Shown one piece after another: positions 18,286-26,672 of a stretch of 64,000 nt of DNA; within the stretch, counting starts at the first letter, position 1, and every line of letters starts with the position of its first letter. Both the position numbers and the translations under genes were made by a program. The notes beneath the pieces are model-generated. The model saw nothing but the letters and a program-made list of their open reading frames with translations. It did not search any database and was not told the origin of the DNA. Source of the DNA: Halobacillus salinus (GTDB lineage Bacteria > Bacillota > Bacilli > Bacillales > Halobacillaceae); assembly GCF_004684905.1 (NCBI RefSeq), contig NZ_SRJC01000001.1:1364001-1428000 (forward strand), given 5' to 3'.

Positions 18286-19026
18286 TTACATCACCATTCC
18301 GCCATCAACGTGAAGCGTCTGCCCAGTCATATAAGCAGCATCCTCTGAAGCAAGGAAACGTACGACATTCGCCACGTCCTTCCCTTCACCGAGGCGACTT
18401 AACGGGATTAGGCTTAGCATCTGTTCACGCTGCTCATCCGTCAACGCATCGGTCATGTCCGTCGCAATGTAACCAGGTGCTACTGCATTGACTTGGATAT
18501 TACGGGACGCAAGCTCTTTTGCATTCGATTTCGTCATGCCGATTACGCCTGCTTTCGCAGCAACGTAGTTAGCCTGACCAGGGTTACCTGACACGCCGAC
18601 AATGGAAGCGACGTTAATGATCCGTCCATATTTCTGCTTCATCATTTGACGAGTGACGCCCTTCGTACACAAGAATACGCCTTTCAAGTTCGTATCAATG
18701 ACAGAGTCGAACTCTTCTTCTTTCATACGCATCAGCAGGTTGTCCTTTGTAATGCCAGCGTTATTAACGAGAATGTCAAGACGACCGAACTCATCGACTA
18801 CTGACTTCACCATACGCTTCACATCTTCTTCAGAGGAGACATTCGCCTGTATTTTCATTGCTTGTCCGCCTTGTTCAAGGATTTCTTGAACAACAGCTTC
18901 TGCTTTGTCTTCACTTCCTGCATAGTTGACTGCTACTTTAGCACCCTTAGAAGCAAGCTCAAGGGCAATAGCGCGTCCGATTCCGCGAGAAGCGCCTGTA
19001 ACAAGTGCTACTTGTTCATTCAACAT
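18286..19026 (-). CDS. fabG: 3-oxoacyl-[acyl-carrier-protein] reductase
   Basis: NADPH-dependent reductase of the first reduction in each round of fatty acid elongation. 246 residues, a short-chain dehydrogenase: [10 protein letters not shown] (10-19) binds the cofactor, NNAG at 88-91, and the catalytic S141, Y154 and K158 (YVAAK) are present; it closes with [13 protein letters not shown]. Its ATG overlaps the fabD stop (TAATG). Part of the FapR-controlled plsX-fabD-fabG unit. Confidence 0.98.
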   Translation of the reverse strand: MLNEQVALVTGASRGIGRAIALELASKGAKVAVNYAGSEDKAEAVVQEILEQGGQAMKIQANVSSEEDVKRMVKSVVDEFGRLDILVNNAGITKDNLLMRMKEEEFDSVIDTNLKGVFLCTKGVTRQMMKQKYGRIINVASIVGVSGNPGQANYVAAKAGVIGMTKSNAKELASRNIQVNAVAPGYIATDMTDALTDEQREQMLSLIPLSRLGEGKDVANVVRFLASEDAAYMTGQTLHVDGGMVM

Positions 19027-19967
19027 TACGATTCCTCCTTAATCCATTTCGTGAAAGCGTCTACGGATTCCGGATCTTGAACGTTGAAGGTTTTCATGCG
19101 GCGTTTCACCTTACGCACGAGCCCGCTCAACACTTTGCCGTGTCCTACTTCTACAATCGCATCCACATCTTTTTCGACGAAAGCTTCCAATATTTCTTGG
19201 AAACGAACCGGAGAATATAGCTGTTCGACAAGCAGCTTTTCTATTAGCGCTGCTTCTTCTACAGGTTCTGCGGTGACATTGGCATAAACTGGAACATCAG
19301 CTTGTTTTACGTTTACGTCAGACAAATGATTCGCAAAGTCCTCACTTGCAGGCTTCATAAGACGAGAATGGAATGGTCCACTTACATTCAGCGGAAGCAC
19401 CCGTTTCGCTCCTGCTTCTGATAGCTTCTCCGATGCCTGTTCTACACCTGCTTTTGTACCTGAGATGACAATCTGTCCTGGACAGTTGATATTAGCGAGA
19501 TCCACCGCAAGCTCATTGTCATAACCTTCAATAACGGAAGCGATCTCTTCTTGAGAAAGACCAAGTACAGCAGCCATAGTACCTTTTCCGGTCGGGTAAG
19601 CTTCTTCCATCAACTTTCCACGCAGATGCACAAGTTTCACAGCTTCGAGTGGTTCCAGTGCTCCACTTGCGACAAGTGCACTGTATTCCCCGAGACTGTG
19701 TCCTGCTGTCATTTGAGGGGATATACCTTCCTGTTTCAACACTTCTTGGATAGCCACACTGTTTAACAGAAGGGCCGGTTGTGCATTCTCTGTTTTTGTC
19801 AGTTCTTCAGCCGGTCCTTCAAACATAAGGGTCGTAAGCGAATACCCTAAGGCTTCATCTGCGTCATCGAATAATTGCTTAACAGAAGGATAAGCGTCAT
19901 ACATCGCTTTTCCCATACCGACTTCCTGGGAACCTTGTCCAGGGAATACGAAAGCGAGTCGTTTCAT
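19026..19967 (-). CDS. fabD: Malonyl-CoA-ACP transacylase
   Basis: Transfers malonyl from CoA to ACP, supplying the two-carbon donor of fatty acid synthesis. 313 residues. FPGQGSQ at the start, nucleophile S91 in [10 protein letters not shown], the catalytic histidine in [10 protein letters not shown] and a C-terminal [11 protein letters not shown] complete the family set. Directly abuts plsX and overlaps fabG by one base. Confidence 0.98.
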   Translation of the reverse strand: MKRLAFVFPGQGSQEVGMGKAMYDAYPSVKQLFDDADEALGYSLTTLMFEGPAEELTKTENAQPALLLNSVAIQEVLKQEGISPQMTAGHSLGEYSALVASGALEPLEAVKLVHLRGKLMEEAYPTGKGTMAAVLGLSQEEIASVIEGYDNELAVDLANINCPGQIVISGTKAGVEQASEKLSEAGAKRVLPLNVSGPFHSRLMKPASEDFANHLSDVNVKQADVPVYANVTAEPVEEAALIEKLLVEQLYSPVRFQEILEAFVEKDVDAIVEVGHGKVLSGLVRKVKRRMKTFNVQDPESVDAFTKWIKEES

Positions 19968-20969
19968 TTATTCGTCCTCCTTGTTCTGTAAATCATTTAA
20001 AGTATCTTGAATCGTTGAAGTCACGTTCAGTTCAACCATTTGGCATGCTTGCTTAATGGCATTGAAAACGGCACGATCATTGGAAGAACCATGTGCCTTG
20101 ATGACTGGAGCGGAAAGTCCGAACAAGCCCGCACCACCATACTCGGAATAATCAAGTTGATCGCGCAAAGTACGAAGGTCATTCTTAACTAGCCCTGCTG
20201 CAAGCTTCGTTTTGAAATTGCTCATGAACGTTTTCTTGATCATAGAGAACATCGTCATTGCTGTTCCTTCTATCGTTTTCAAGGTGACATTCCCTGTGAA
20301 TCCATCCGTTACAACGACATCCGCTACACCTTCCAGAAGGTCGCGAGATTCTACGTTACCAACAAAATGGATAGGGGCGTCCTGCATCAGTTGGAAAGCT
20401 TTCTTTGTTAAGTCGCTTCCTTTCCCCTCTTCGGTACCAACATTCAAAAGGCCTACTCGAGGCTTCTTAATGCCACGTACCTGTTCTGCATAAATCGAAC
20501 CGATCACTGCGTATTGCAGTAAATGGCTTGGTTTTGCGTCCACGTTCGCACCAACATCCAACATCAAGAATCCTTTTCCGTCCTGTGTAGGTAACGTCGG
20601 GCTCAGTGCAGGGCGATCCACACCGTTCATTCGACCCACTACAAATAAACCAGCACTCATGAGAGCTCCTGTATTCCCAGCAGAGATGCACCCATCCGCA
20701 CGACCTTCTTGGACTTCTTTCGCCATTAAAACCATGGAGGCGTTTTTCTTTCTTCTGACTGCACGCACCGGTTCATCCTCACCTGTAATCATCTCAGTCG
20801 TATGTATGACCTCAATATTAGCTTCTCCATTGAGATAAGGGTTGATTTGATCTTGGTCTCCAATAAGCGTTAGTTCAAGACCTTTTATTTCTTTCGCCGC
20901 AAGGACAGCTCCTTTGACAATGGCCTCTGGCGCATTGTCGCCACCCATTGCATCTATTGCGAGCTTCAT
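19968..20969 (-). CDS. plsX: Phosphate acyltransferase PlsX
   Basis: Converts acyl-ACP to acyl-phosphate, the donor for PlsY in glycerolipid synthesis; peripheral membrane enzyme. 333 residues, the same as in B. subtilis, from the ATG giving [16 protein letters not shown]. That ATG is 9 bases after AAAGGAG, whereas an ATG three codons upstream touches the Shine-Dalgarno. Family marks: [21 protein letters not shown] and [13 protein letters not shown]. The product of fakA at the other end of the window (fatty acid kinase) makes the same acyl-phosphate. Confidence 0.97.
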   Translation of the reverse strand: MKLAIDAMGGDNAPEAIVKGAVLAAKEIKGLELTLIGDQDQINPYLNGEANIEVIHTTEMITGEDEPVRAVRRKKNASMVLMAKEVQEGRADGCISAGNTGALMSAGLFVVGRMNGVDRPALSPTLPTQDGKGFLMLDVGANVDAKPSHLLQYAVIGSIYAEQVRGIKKPRVGLLNVGTEEGKGSDLTKKAFQLMQDAPIHFVGNVESRDLLEGVADVVVTDGFTGNVTLKTIEGTAMTMFSMIKKTFMSNFKTKLAAGLVKNDLRTLRDQLDYSEYGGAGLFGLSAPVIKAHGSSNDRAVFNAIKQACQMVELNVTSTIQDTLNDLQNKEDE

Positions 20970-20984
20970 GTCATCCATCTCCTT

Positions 20985-21545
20985 TTATAAATTCGAGCGA
21001 TACATCTCGAACGTGCCAGAGAACACTTCTTCCTGGCCAACTAGACTTTGGACCTTTACAATCGTCCGCCCTTTTTCATCTTCTCCGAGAACGTTCGCTT
21101 TAGCGACAACTCGCTCCCCGAGCTTTACCTGTCGTGTAAATTCTATCGATGATTTAGCCGTTAGTGCCAAATCATCGTTTATTACCGCAACAGCAAGCGA
21201 GTTAGCCTGAGCAAACAAGTGGTGACCACGCGCTATGTGATTGCGTGAGAACACATGCTCAGGCTTCACATCAAAGATAGATATAGCACGCATGTCAAGT
21301 TCAAGATCCACTACCTCCCCGATCACTTCCTCAATCGGCAATGCTTTGACTGTTTCGTTCCACTCCTGGGTCGCAACAGACTTGATCCGTTCACGTAATT
21401 CCGGAATAGATAGCTCCATGCGATCGAGTCGAATGGTTTGAATACTCACATCAAAATGTTTCGCCAAATCTTCATCCGTTGTGAACGGGGAAGCTTCTAT
21501 TGTTTTCTTGAGTTCTTCTTGTCTCTCTCTTTTCGACTTCTTCAT
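20985..21545 (-). CDS. fapR: Transcription factor FapR
   Basis: Malonyl-CoA-sensing repressor of fatty acid and phospholipid genes in Bacilli. 186 residues from the start [13 protein letters not shown], matching the 188 of B. subtilis; a longer reading would run across the promoter and operator. DNA-binding helix-turn-helix at 15-45 ([20 protein letters not shown]), then the hotdog-fold effector domain with [20 protein letters not shown]. First gene of the fapR-plsX-fabD-fabG operon and repressed by itself through the box upstream. Confidence 0.96.
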   Translation of the reverse strand: MKKSKRERQEELKKTIEASPFTTDEDLAKHFDVSIQTIRLDRMELSIPELRERIKSVATQEWNETVKALPIEEVIGEVVDLELDMRAISIFDVKPEHVFSRNHIARGHHLFAQANSLAVAVINDDLALTAKSSIEFTRQVKLGERVVAKANVLGEDEKGRTIVKVQSLVGQEEVFSGTFEMYRSNL

Positions 21546-21581
21546 TTCTTCCACCGTCCGTGTTAGCCAACCAGCACGCGC

Positions 21582-21600
21582 CTTATGACTAGGTACTAAT
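21582..21600 (-). promoter_or_regulatory. FapR operator
   Basis: The minus strand reads ATTAGTACCTAGTCATAAG, close to the known FapR box ATTAGTACCTAGTCTTAAT (mostly one or two differences). It lies 37 bases before the fapR ATG and just after the -10 box, where binding blocks transcription. Confidence 0.88.
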
Positions 21601-21603
21601 AGT

Positions 21604-21632
21604 AATATATAATACCTGAACGATTTACGCAA
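21604..21632 (-). promoter_or_regulatory. Promoter of the fapR operon
   Basis: TTGCGT and TATATT with exactly 17 bases between them on the minus strand, immediately upstream of the FapR box. Confidence 0.7.
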
Positions 21633-21635
21633 GGA

Positions 21636-22544
21636 TTAACATACGCCAGGCTGTATGCGGAAACAAGGTTTTGCAGTAGACAAGAATGCTTCCACCCCCA
21701 GTGGAACCCCGTAATTGGGGGTGCAGTGACCGACTTTGATCCCTTTCAATACAGGGAACGGGCAGTTTCTGAAAAACTCACGGAACAACCTCTCTAATCC
21801 AGTGGGCTCTTCTTCCCCCATGTTGAAATCCCCCAGCACCACTCCCTGTATATGTCTGAATACACCTGCCTGTTTCAACTGTTGCAGCATCGCATCAATA
21901 CGATAAACGGGCTCTGAGACTTCTTCTAGTAAAAGAATAGAATTCTCCGTCTCCCATTGGTAAGGTGTGCCGACCGAATCCGCAACAAGCGTCAGGTTCC
22001 CACCCACAAGCCTGCCTCTCCCTATCCCATGTTGCAGCACGCTCAATGTTTGGGGAGAGTTGTCAAAACAAACTTCTGTAGGTTCGAATAATTGATTGAA
22101 TGAACGGATTGTGTCACTGACTTGTTTTTCCTCCAACAAATCGCTCGCAATCATCGGTCCATGAAATGTTGAGAGTCGACTGAATTTCTGAATGGCTCCG
22201 TGCAAATAAGTGATGTCGCTGTACCCCCAAAACACCTTTGGGTTATTTCGGATTAGCGAGTAGTTGATAAAAGGAGCCATCCTTGCTGTACCATACCCGC
22301 CTCTCACACAAATAACGCCTTTAATGGAGGGATCAGCAAAGGCCTGATGAAAATCATCCAGACGCTTTGGGTCAGAGGCCGCTAAGTAGCCTTCTTGATC
22401 AAATAAGAAACGCCCAAACTGTACACAAAGACCTACTTCTTTGAAATACTCTAACCCTTCTCTCAACTTCACGGGGTCCGGTGGTCCTGCCGGTGCGATG
22501 ACTGCAATCGTATCTCCCTTTTTCAACCTTTCGGGAATAATCAT
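21636..22544 (-). CDS. LD-carboxypeptidase / MccF-like S66 serine peptidase
   Basis: Peptidase family S66 (LD-carboxypeptidase A, microcin C7 self-immunity MccF, B. subtilis YkfA), cytosolic, cutting L,D-peptide bonds in recycled murein peptides or detoxifying peptide-nucleotide antibiotics. About 302 residues. GDTIAVIAPAGPPDP opens the fold; GVICVRGGYGTARM and FWGYSDITYLHGAI are family motifs, and STFHGPMIASD follows. The catalytic serine and the Glu/His pair seem present but were not aligned. ATG with GGTGAGG very close upstream; a GTG four codons earlier is possible. Inserted between recG and fapR, adjacent in B. subtilis. Confidence 0.88.
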   Translation of the reverse strand: MIIPERLKKGDTIAVIAPAGPPDPVKLREGLEYFKEVGLCVQFGRFLFDQEGYLAASDPKRLDDFHQAFADPSIKGVICVRGGYGTARMAPFINYSLIRNNPKVFWGYSDITYLHGAIQKFSRLSTFHGPMIASDLLEEKQVSDTIRSFNQLFEPTEVCFDNSPQTLSVLQHGIGRGRLVGGNLTLVADSVGTPYQWETENSILLLEEVSEPVYRIDAMLQQLKQAGVFRHIQGVVLGDFNMGEEEPTGLERLFREFFRNCPFPVLKGIKVGHCTPNYGVPLGVEAFLSTAKPCFRIQPGVC

Positions 22545-22638
22545 ATCCTCACCCACTCTTCAGATGCGCATTTGACACTCATGCGTTTTGTACATCTTTA
22601 TGCAAGGATGCTGAAACCGAGAATATTGGTCACCCAAC

Positions 22639-22671
22639 AAAAAAAGAACCCGTATAAAAAACGGGCTCTTT
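22639..22671 (-). terminator. Terminator of recG
   Basis: Minus-strand stem AAGAGCCCGT/ACGGGTTCTT with a 7-base loop and TTTTTTTG tail, 66 bases past the recG stop. It separates the sdaAB-sdaAA-recG unit from the LD-carboxypeptidase gene. Confidence 0.92.
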
Positions 22672-22736
22672 CCTTAAAGATATTCTAATACAATAATCAT
22701 TAAGCTGGCCTTGGAACTACCTGTTGTTCCTTACCG

Positions 22737-24782
22737 CTAGTCCAGTACATCCCCGAGTAAAGATTTATCCTTGTACACTTCTTCCTTGAGCACACGATAC
22801 TTTCTGTCTTGTTCTAGCTTCTCCTCAAGGATAATTTCTGCTGCGTCTTTACGGGCTGTTTCAAGGGCCCGGTAGTCGTGCACCATATCTCCAACTTTAA
22901 ATTCCGGCATACCACTCTGCTTTTTACCGAAAAAATCACCTGGGCCACGAAGCTTCAAGTCTTGCTCAGACAACTCAAAACCATCTGTTGTTTCTGTCAT
23001 GATCCGCATCCGCTCTTTGCCGACATCCCCTTTAGGGTCAGCTAGCAAAATACAATAGGCTTGGTCTGATCCACGCCCTACACGACCGCGTAATTGGTGG
23101 AGTTGTGAAAGTCCGAAGCGCTCCGCGTCATAAATAACCATAACCGTAGCGTTTGGCACATTCACCCCTACCTCTACGACGGTCGTAGATACAAGGATTT
23201 TCGTTTCATTTTTTGCAAATTGCTGCATAACTTCGTCTTTTTCATCATTGTGTAGACGTCCGTGCATGAGTCCTACAGGGACTTTCGGTTCAAACACGGA
23301 AGCGAGCTGGTGGTACAAGTCGACAGCATTCTGAATATCAAGCTTGTCCGATTCTTCTATCAATGGGCAGATTACATACGCTTGGTGACCGGCGTCGATC
23401 TCTTTTTGTATAAAAGATAGAACTCGATTTGTCATTTCCCCTTTGACCCAGTAGGTTTCAACAGGCTTTCTACCAGCGGGCATTTCGTCAATGACTGATA
23501 CATCCATGTCACCGAATGCTGTAATTGCAAGAGTCCTAGGAATCGGAGTAGCAGTCATAAACAGTACGTCCGGATGTAGCCCTTTATCTCGCAAAGCTCG
23601 TCGCTGTTTCACACCGAAACGGTGCTGTTCATCTACAATGACGAAGCCGAGATCCTGAAAGAGGACTTCATCCTGAATCAAGGCGTGCGTACCAATCAAG
23701 ATATCCACTTCCCCATTCTCTACAGAATGAAGTATCTCTTGGCGTCTTTTTCCCTTGATAGACCCAGTCAATAAGGCGACATTCGCAATACCTTCAAACA
23801 TACCGGAAAGCGATTGGTAATGCTGTTCTGCCAAAATTTCTGTCGGTACCATGAGAGAACCTTGTTTTCCAGCAGTGATGGATGCGTATAACGCAATCGC
23901 AGCAACGGCTGTCTTCCCGGAACCTACGTCCCCTTGCAGGAGGCGGTTCATGCGATGCGGCTGTTTCATATCTTTTAGAATGTCTGCAAGGGACCGCTTC
24001 TGTGCCCCGGTCAATTCAAACGGAAGCGATTGAACGAAATCTGTCAACTTCTCGTTATTGTACCCTTGAGCATTACCTGTCGTTGATTCCCGGTGATGCT
24101 TTCTCAAGAGCTGCATTTTCAATTGAAAAATCAGGAATTCTTCATAGATGAATCTTCGCTTGGCATGCTTAAGAAGCACTCTACATTCCGGATAATGCAT
24201 CTGCTGCACCGCCTTAGGGCGTTCCGGCAATTTATAGGAGAGCTGCATTTCTTCTGGCAGAAGCTCAGGAACTTCCTCGACATATTCATCGATTGCCGAT
24301 TTGATGACCTTACGAAGTCTCTGCAAGGTCACCCCTTCTTTCAATGTATAAACAGGTTGTATCGGTTCTTGACTCTTCGCTTCGCCTTTCTTGAATTGAC
24401 TGACCGTAATTTGGAGTCGATGCTGATCCCATTTACCAGTGAGGGTGACTGTGTCCCCTGGATTCAACTGTTTCTTAGCGAAAGCGCGGTTGAACATCAC
24501 CGCTTTGACGGCAAATTGCCCCACCTGTAGGGTGAAAGTCAACCGAGATTTTTTTCTTCCAAAAAAGCTAAGGACAGGCTCTGAGGCGACCTGCCCTTCA
24601 ATGGTTGCTTTTTCATCATGTGCCAACTCGGTCAACTCTTTCGTTTCATAGGTGTCGTATCGAAATGGGAAATAGAATAGTAAGTCTTCGATTGTGAAGA
24701 GTCCGAGTTCATTCAATTGTTCTTGAAACTTCGCACCCACACCTTTGATTTCACTGATTGGCTGACGTAACACGTGATTCAC
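22737..24782 (-). CDS. recG: ATP-dependent DNA helicase RecG
   Basis: Branch-migrating helicase that remodels stalled forks and Holliday junctions. 681 residues, typical. N-terminal wedge (OB) domain to about 260, then the SF2 helicase core: GDVGSGKTAVAA, DEQHRFGVKQR, MTATPIPRTLAI, TTVVEVGVNVPNAT and QLRGRVGRG. The start is GTG, overlapping the sdaAA stop by 4 bases (GTGA), so recG is translationally coupled to sdaAA as in relatives. Confidence 0.97.
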   Translation of the reverse strand: MNHVLRQPISEIKGVGAKFQEQLNELGLFTIEDLLFYFPFRYDTYETKELTELAHDEKATIEGQVASEPVLSFFGRKKSRLTFTLQVGQFAVKAVMFNRAFAKKQLNPGDTVTLTGKWDQHRLQITVSQFKKGEAKSQEPIQPVYTLKEGVTLQRLRKVIKSAIDEYVEEVPELLPEEMQLSYKLPERPKAVQQMHYPECRVLLKHAKRRFIYEEFLIFQLKMQLLRKHHRESTTGNAQGYNNEKLTDFVQSLPFELTGAQKRSLADILKDMKQPHRMNRLLQGDVGSGKTAVAAIALYASITAGKQGSLMVPTEILAEQHYQSLSGMFEGIANVALLTGSIKGKRRQEILHSVENGEVDILIGTHALIQDEVLFQDLGFVIVDEQHRFGVKQRRALRDKGLHPDVLFMTATPIPRTLAITAFGDMDVSVIDEMPAGRKPVETYWVKGEMTNRVLSFIQKEIDAGHQAYVICPLIEESDKLDIQNAVDLYHQLASVFEPKVPVGLMHGRLHNDEKDEVMQQFAKNETKILVSTTVVEVGVNVPNATVMVIYDAERFGLSQLHQLRGRVGRGSDQAYCILLADPKGDVGKERMRIMTETTDGFELSEQDLKLRGPGDFFGKKQSGMPEFKVGDMVHDYRALETARKDAAEIILEEKLEQDRKYRVLKEEVYKDKSLLGDVLD

Positions 24783-25663
24783 TCTTTCTCTAATGAAATT
24801 CCGTACACTTTTGCTTCTAGTTCTCTACCCGTTGGTGTCGCTGCTAAACCACCTTGTGCCGTTTCACGGAAAGCAGATGGCATGCGCTGGCCGACTTTAT
24901 ACATTGCGTCAATGACTTCATCACACGGAATACGGCTTGTCACTCCTGCAAGAGCCATGTCAGCAGCTGTAATGGCGTTGGATGCTCCCATGGCATTTCG
25001 TTTTACGCATGGTACTTCCACTAGTCCAGCAACAGGGTCACAGATCAGCCCAAGCATATTCTTCAAGGTGATCGCCATAGCTTCAGCGGACTGAGATGGT
25101 GTCCCACCTGCCATTTCGACAATTGCAGCTGCCGCCATCCCTGCAGCTGAACCAACCTCTGCCTGGCATCCACCAGCAGCTCCTGAGATCGAAGCATTGT
25201 TCGCTACGACGAAGCCGAATGCTCCGGATGTGAACAAGTAGCGGACCATTTGTTCACGTGTCGGGTTCAATTGATTTTTCACAGCAAAAAGCGTTCCCGG
25301 CACACATCCGGCACTTCCTGCCGTTGGCGTTGCACAAATGGTACCCATCGCGGCATTTACTTCGTTGGTTGCGACCGCCTTACTTACAGCATCCATCAAA
25401 AGGTTGCCGGAAAGTGGCGTATGGTTCTTCATATATTCTTGGATGAGAACCGCATCTCCACCAGTCAATCCACTGTGAGACTTGACCCCTTTCAAACCAT
25501 CTTCAATCGCTTTCTCCATAACGTCAAGGTTCTTCTCCATTTGACCGACGACTTGTTCACGCGTCAGTTGTTTGACTTCCATTTCTTGCCGAATCATGAC
25601 TTCGGAAATTTGAATGTCCTCGCTCTCAGCGAGTTCTACTAATTCTGCTACATTACGAAACAT
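24779..25663 (-). CDS. sdaAA: L-serine dehydratase, iron-sulfur-dependent, subunit alpha
   Basis: Large subunit of the [4Fe-4S] serine dehydratase that turns L-serine into pyruvate and ammonia. 294 residues, usual length. Cluster cysteines lie in GTICATPTAGSAGCVPG, GLICDPVAGLVEVPCVKRNA; SGAAGGCQAEVGSAAGMAA is another family mark. Works with SdaAB encoded 12 bases upstream. Confidence 0.96.
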   Translation of the reverse strand: MFRNVAELVELAESEDIQISEVMIRQEMEVKQLTREQVVGQMEKNLDVMEKAIEDGLKGVKSHSGLTGGDAVLIQEYMKNHTPLSGNLLMDAVSKAVATNEVNAAMGTICATPTAGSAGCVPGTLFAVKNQLNPTREQMVRYLFTSGAFGFVVANNASISGAAGGCQAEVGSAAGMAAAAIVEMAGGTPSQSAEAMAITLKNMLGLICDPVAGLVEVPCVKRNAMGASNAITAADMALAGVTSRIPCDEVIDAMYKVGQRMPSAFRETAQGGLAATPTGRELEAKVYGISLEKE

Positions 25664-25675
25664 TCCTAGTCCCCC

Positions 25676-26338
25676 TTACTCAGAAATTTTTGCAACTTGG
25701 ATGATGTGATCCGCGCGTTCAAGTTCATTTAAGACGGCATCATCGACATTCTGGTCTACTTCTATAACCATTAATGCCTGTTCTCCTTGCGCTTTACGAG
25801 ACACTTCCATCCGACCGATATTGATTTCGTGCTTTGCTAAAATCGTTGTAGAAGAAGCGATAGCCCCAAAACGATCGTTGTGGATCAACAAAATGGCCGG
25901 GTGTTCTCCAGATAAATTGAGTTCAAAACCGTTAAGCTCTGTTATTTCAGCTTTCCCACCACCGATTGAAATGCCGACAAGTTCAAGTTCCCCATCGTCA
26001 TCTCCGATTTTTAAACGAGCGGTGTTAGGATGATCGGTAATGGCATCTTCTTCGTGAAAGCGTACCTTCATGCCGTTTTTACGAGCGGTTACTAGAGCTT
26101 GGCTGATTCTTGTATCATCCGTCTCATAGTCTAACAGCCCTCCGATAATGGCAACATCGGTACCGTGACCTTTATATGTTTTTGCAAACGATCCATACAA
26201 ATGAACGTGTGCATACTTCGGTTCTCTTCCGAATAAGTGACGTGCCGCTCTTCCGATACGGGCTGCGCCAGCTGTATGTGAACTGGACGGTCCAATCATG
26301 ACCGGTCCGATAATATCGAAAACTGAACGATATTTCAT
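25676..26338 (-). CDS. sdaAB: L-serine dehydratase, iron-sulfur-dependent, subunit beta
   Basis: Small subunit of serine dehydratase. 220 residues from the ATG chosen (MKYRSVFDIIGPVMIGPSSS), the same length as in B. subtilis and preceded by GGGAAGGTG; ten further upstream codons in frame are not needed. The N-terminal domain keeps GPSSSHTAGAARIGR; an ACT domain (ILLIHNDRFGAIASSTTILA to VIEVDQ) closes the protein and may bind serine. First gene of sdaAB-sdaAA-recG; a near-consensus CcpA site is upstream. Confidence 0.96.
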   Translation of the reverse strand: MKYRSVFDIIGPVMIGPSSSHTAGAARIGRAARHLFGREPKYAHVHLYGSFAKTYKGHGTDVAIIGGLLDYETDDTRISQALVTARKNGMKVRFHEEDAITDHPNTARLKIGDDDGELELVGISIGGGKAEITELNGFELNLSGEHPAILLIHNDRFGAIASSTTILAKHEINIGRMEVSRKAQGEQALMVIEVDQNVDDAVLNELERADHIIQVAKISE

Positions 26339-26370
26339 AACCTTCACCTTCCCTTTTCTACTAATCAAAC

Positions 26371-26386
26371 AAGAAAGCGTTTACGT
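26371..26386 (-). promoter_or_regulatory. Candidate CcpA (cre) site upstream of sdaAB
   Basis: Minus strand ACGTAAACGCTTTCTT fits the cre consensus WTGNAANCGNWNNCWW with one mismatch (second base). It lies 33-48 bases before the sdaAB ATG, in a suitable place for carbon-catabolite control of serine breakdown. Confidence 0.45.
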
Positions 26387-26433
26387 GTGTGTTGGTTCCT
26401 GATTTATTCTAACATAAAGATTAGTAATTTGTG

Positions 26434-26463
26434 TTGTTTTTCTGTAAAGGAATGAAGGATAAT
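26434..26463 (+). promoter_or_regulatory. Candidate promoter of the NCS2 permease
   Basis: TTGTTT and GATAAT separated by 18 bases on the plus strand. Transcription from here would give a leader of roughly 200 bases ahead of the permease. Confidence 0.45.
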
Positions 26464-26660
26464 CAACCACTGTATTATAGTGGGATTGATAAAGTTCCAA
26501 ATAGGGTGTCCCTTGAGTTTATAGGAAGGAGTTAGTTGTGCGCGATGAGTGGACAATCCATGAAATGATCGTCTGCACCGGTTGCTATTTTTATAGTCGG
26601 TATGTAAAATAGAATCTTGTGGGTTACTCGGTAACCGGGCGGGAGAGGGATAATTTCATA
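26461..26660 (+). promoter_or_regulatory. Long structured leader of the NCS2 permease
   Basis: The 334-base gap between sdaAB and the permease contains five serial stem-loops on the plus strand: AATCA-CCACT/AGTGG-GATT (26461-26490), AGGG/CCCT inside TTCC/GGAA (26495-26527), a two-part helix GTGC-CGAT/ATCG-GCAC enclosing TGGA/TCCA (26538-26578), CTATTTT/AAAATAG (26585-26612) and GGTTAC/GTAACC (26622-26636). None has a terminator-like U run. I do not recognise a known riboswitch; the purine aptamer core is absent. Confidence 0.5.
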
Positions 26661-26672
26661 GAGGAGATTCAA

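Noticed and set aside
26461-26672. Purine or guanidine (ykkC) riboswitch before the NCS2 permease
   Set aside because: The conserved junction sequences of the purine aptamer (such as CCGTAAA) and of ykkC (CTGGTCCGAGAG) are not there; only general structure is seen.
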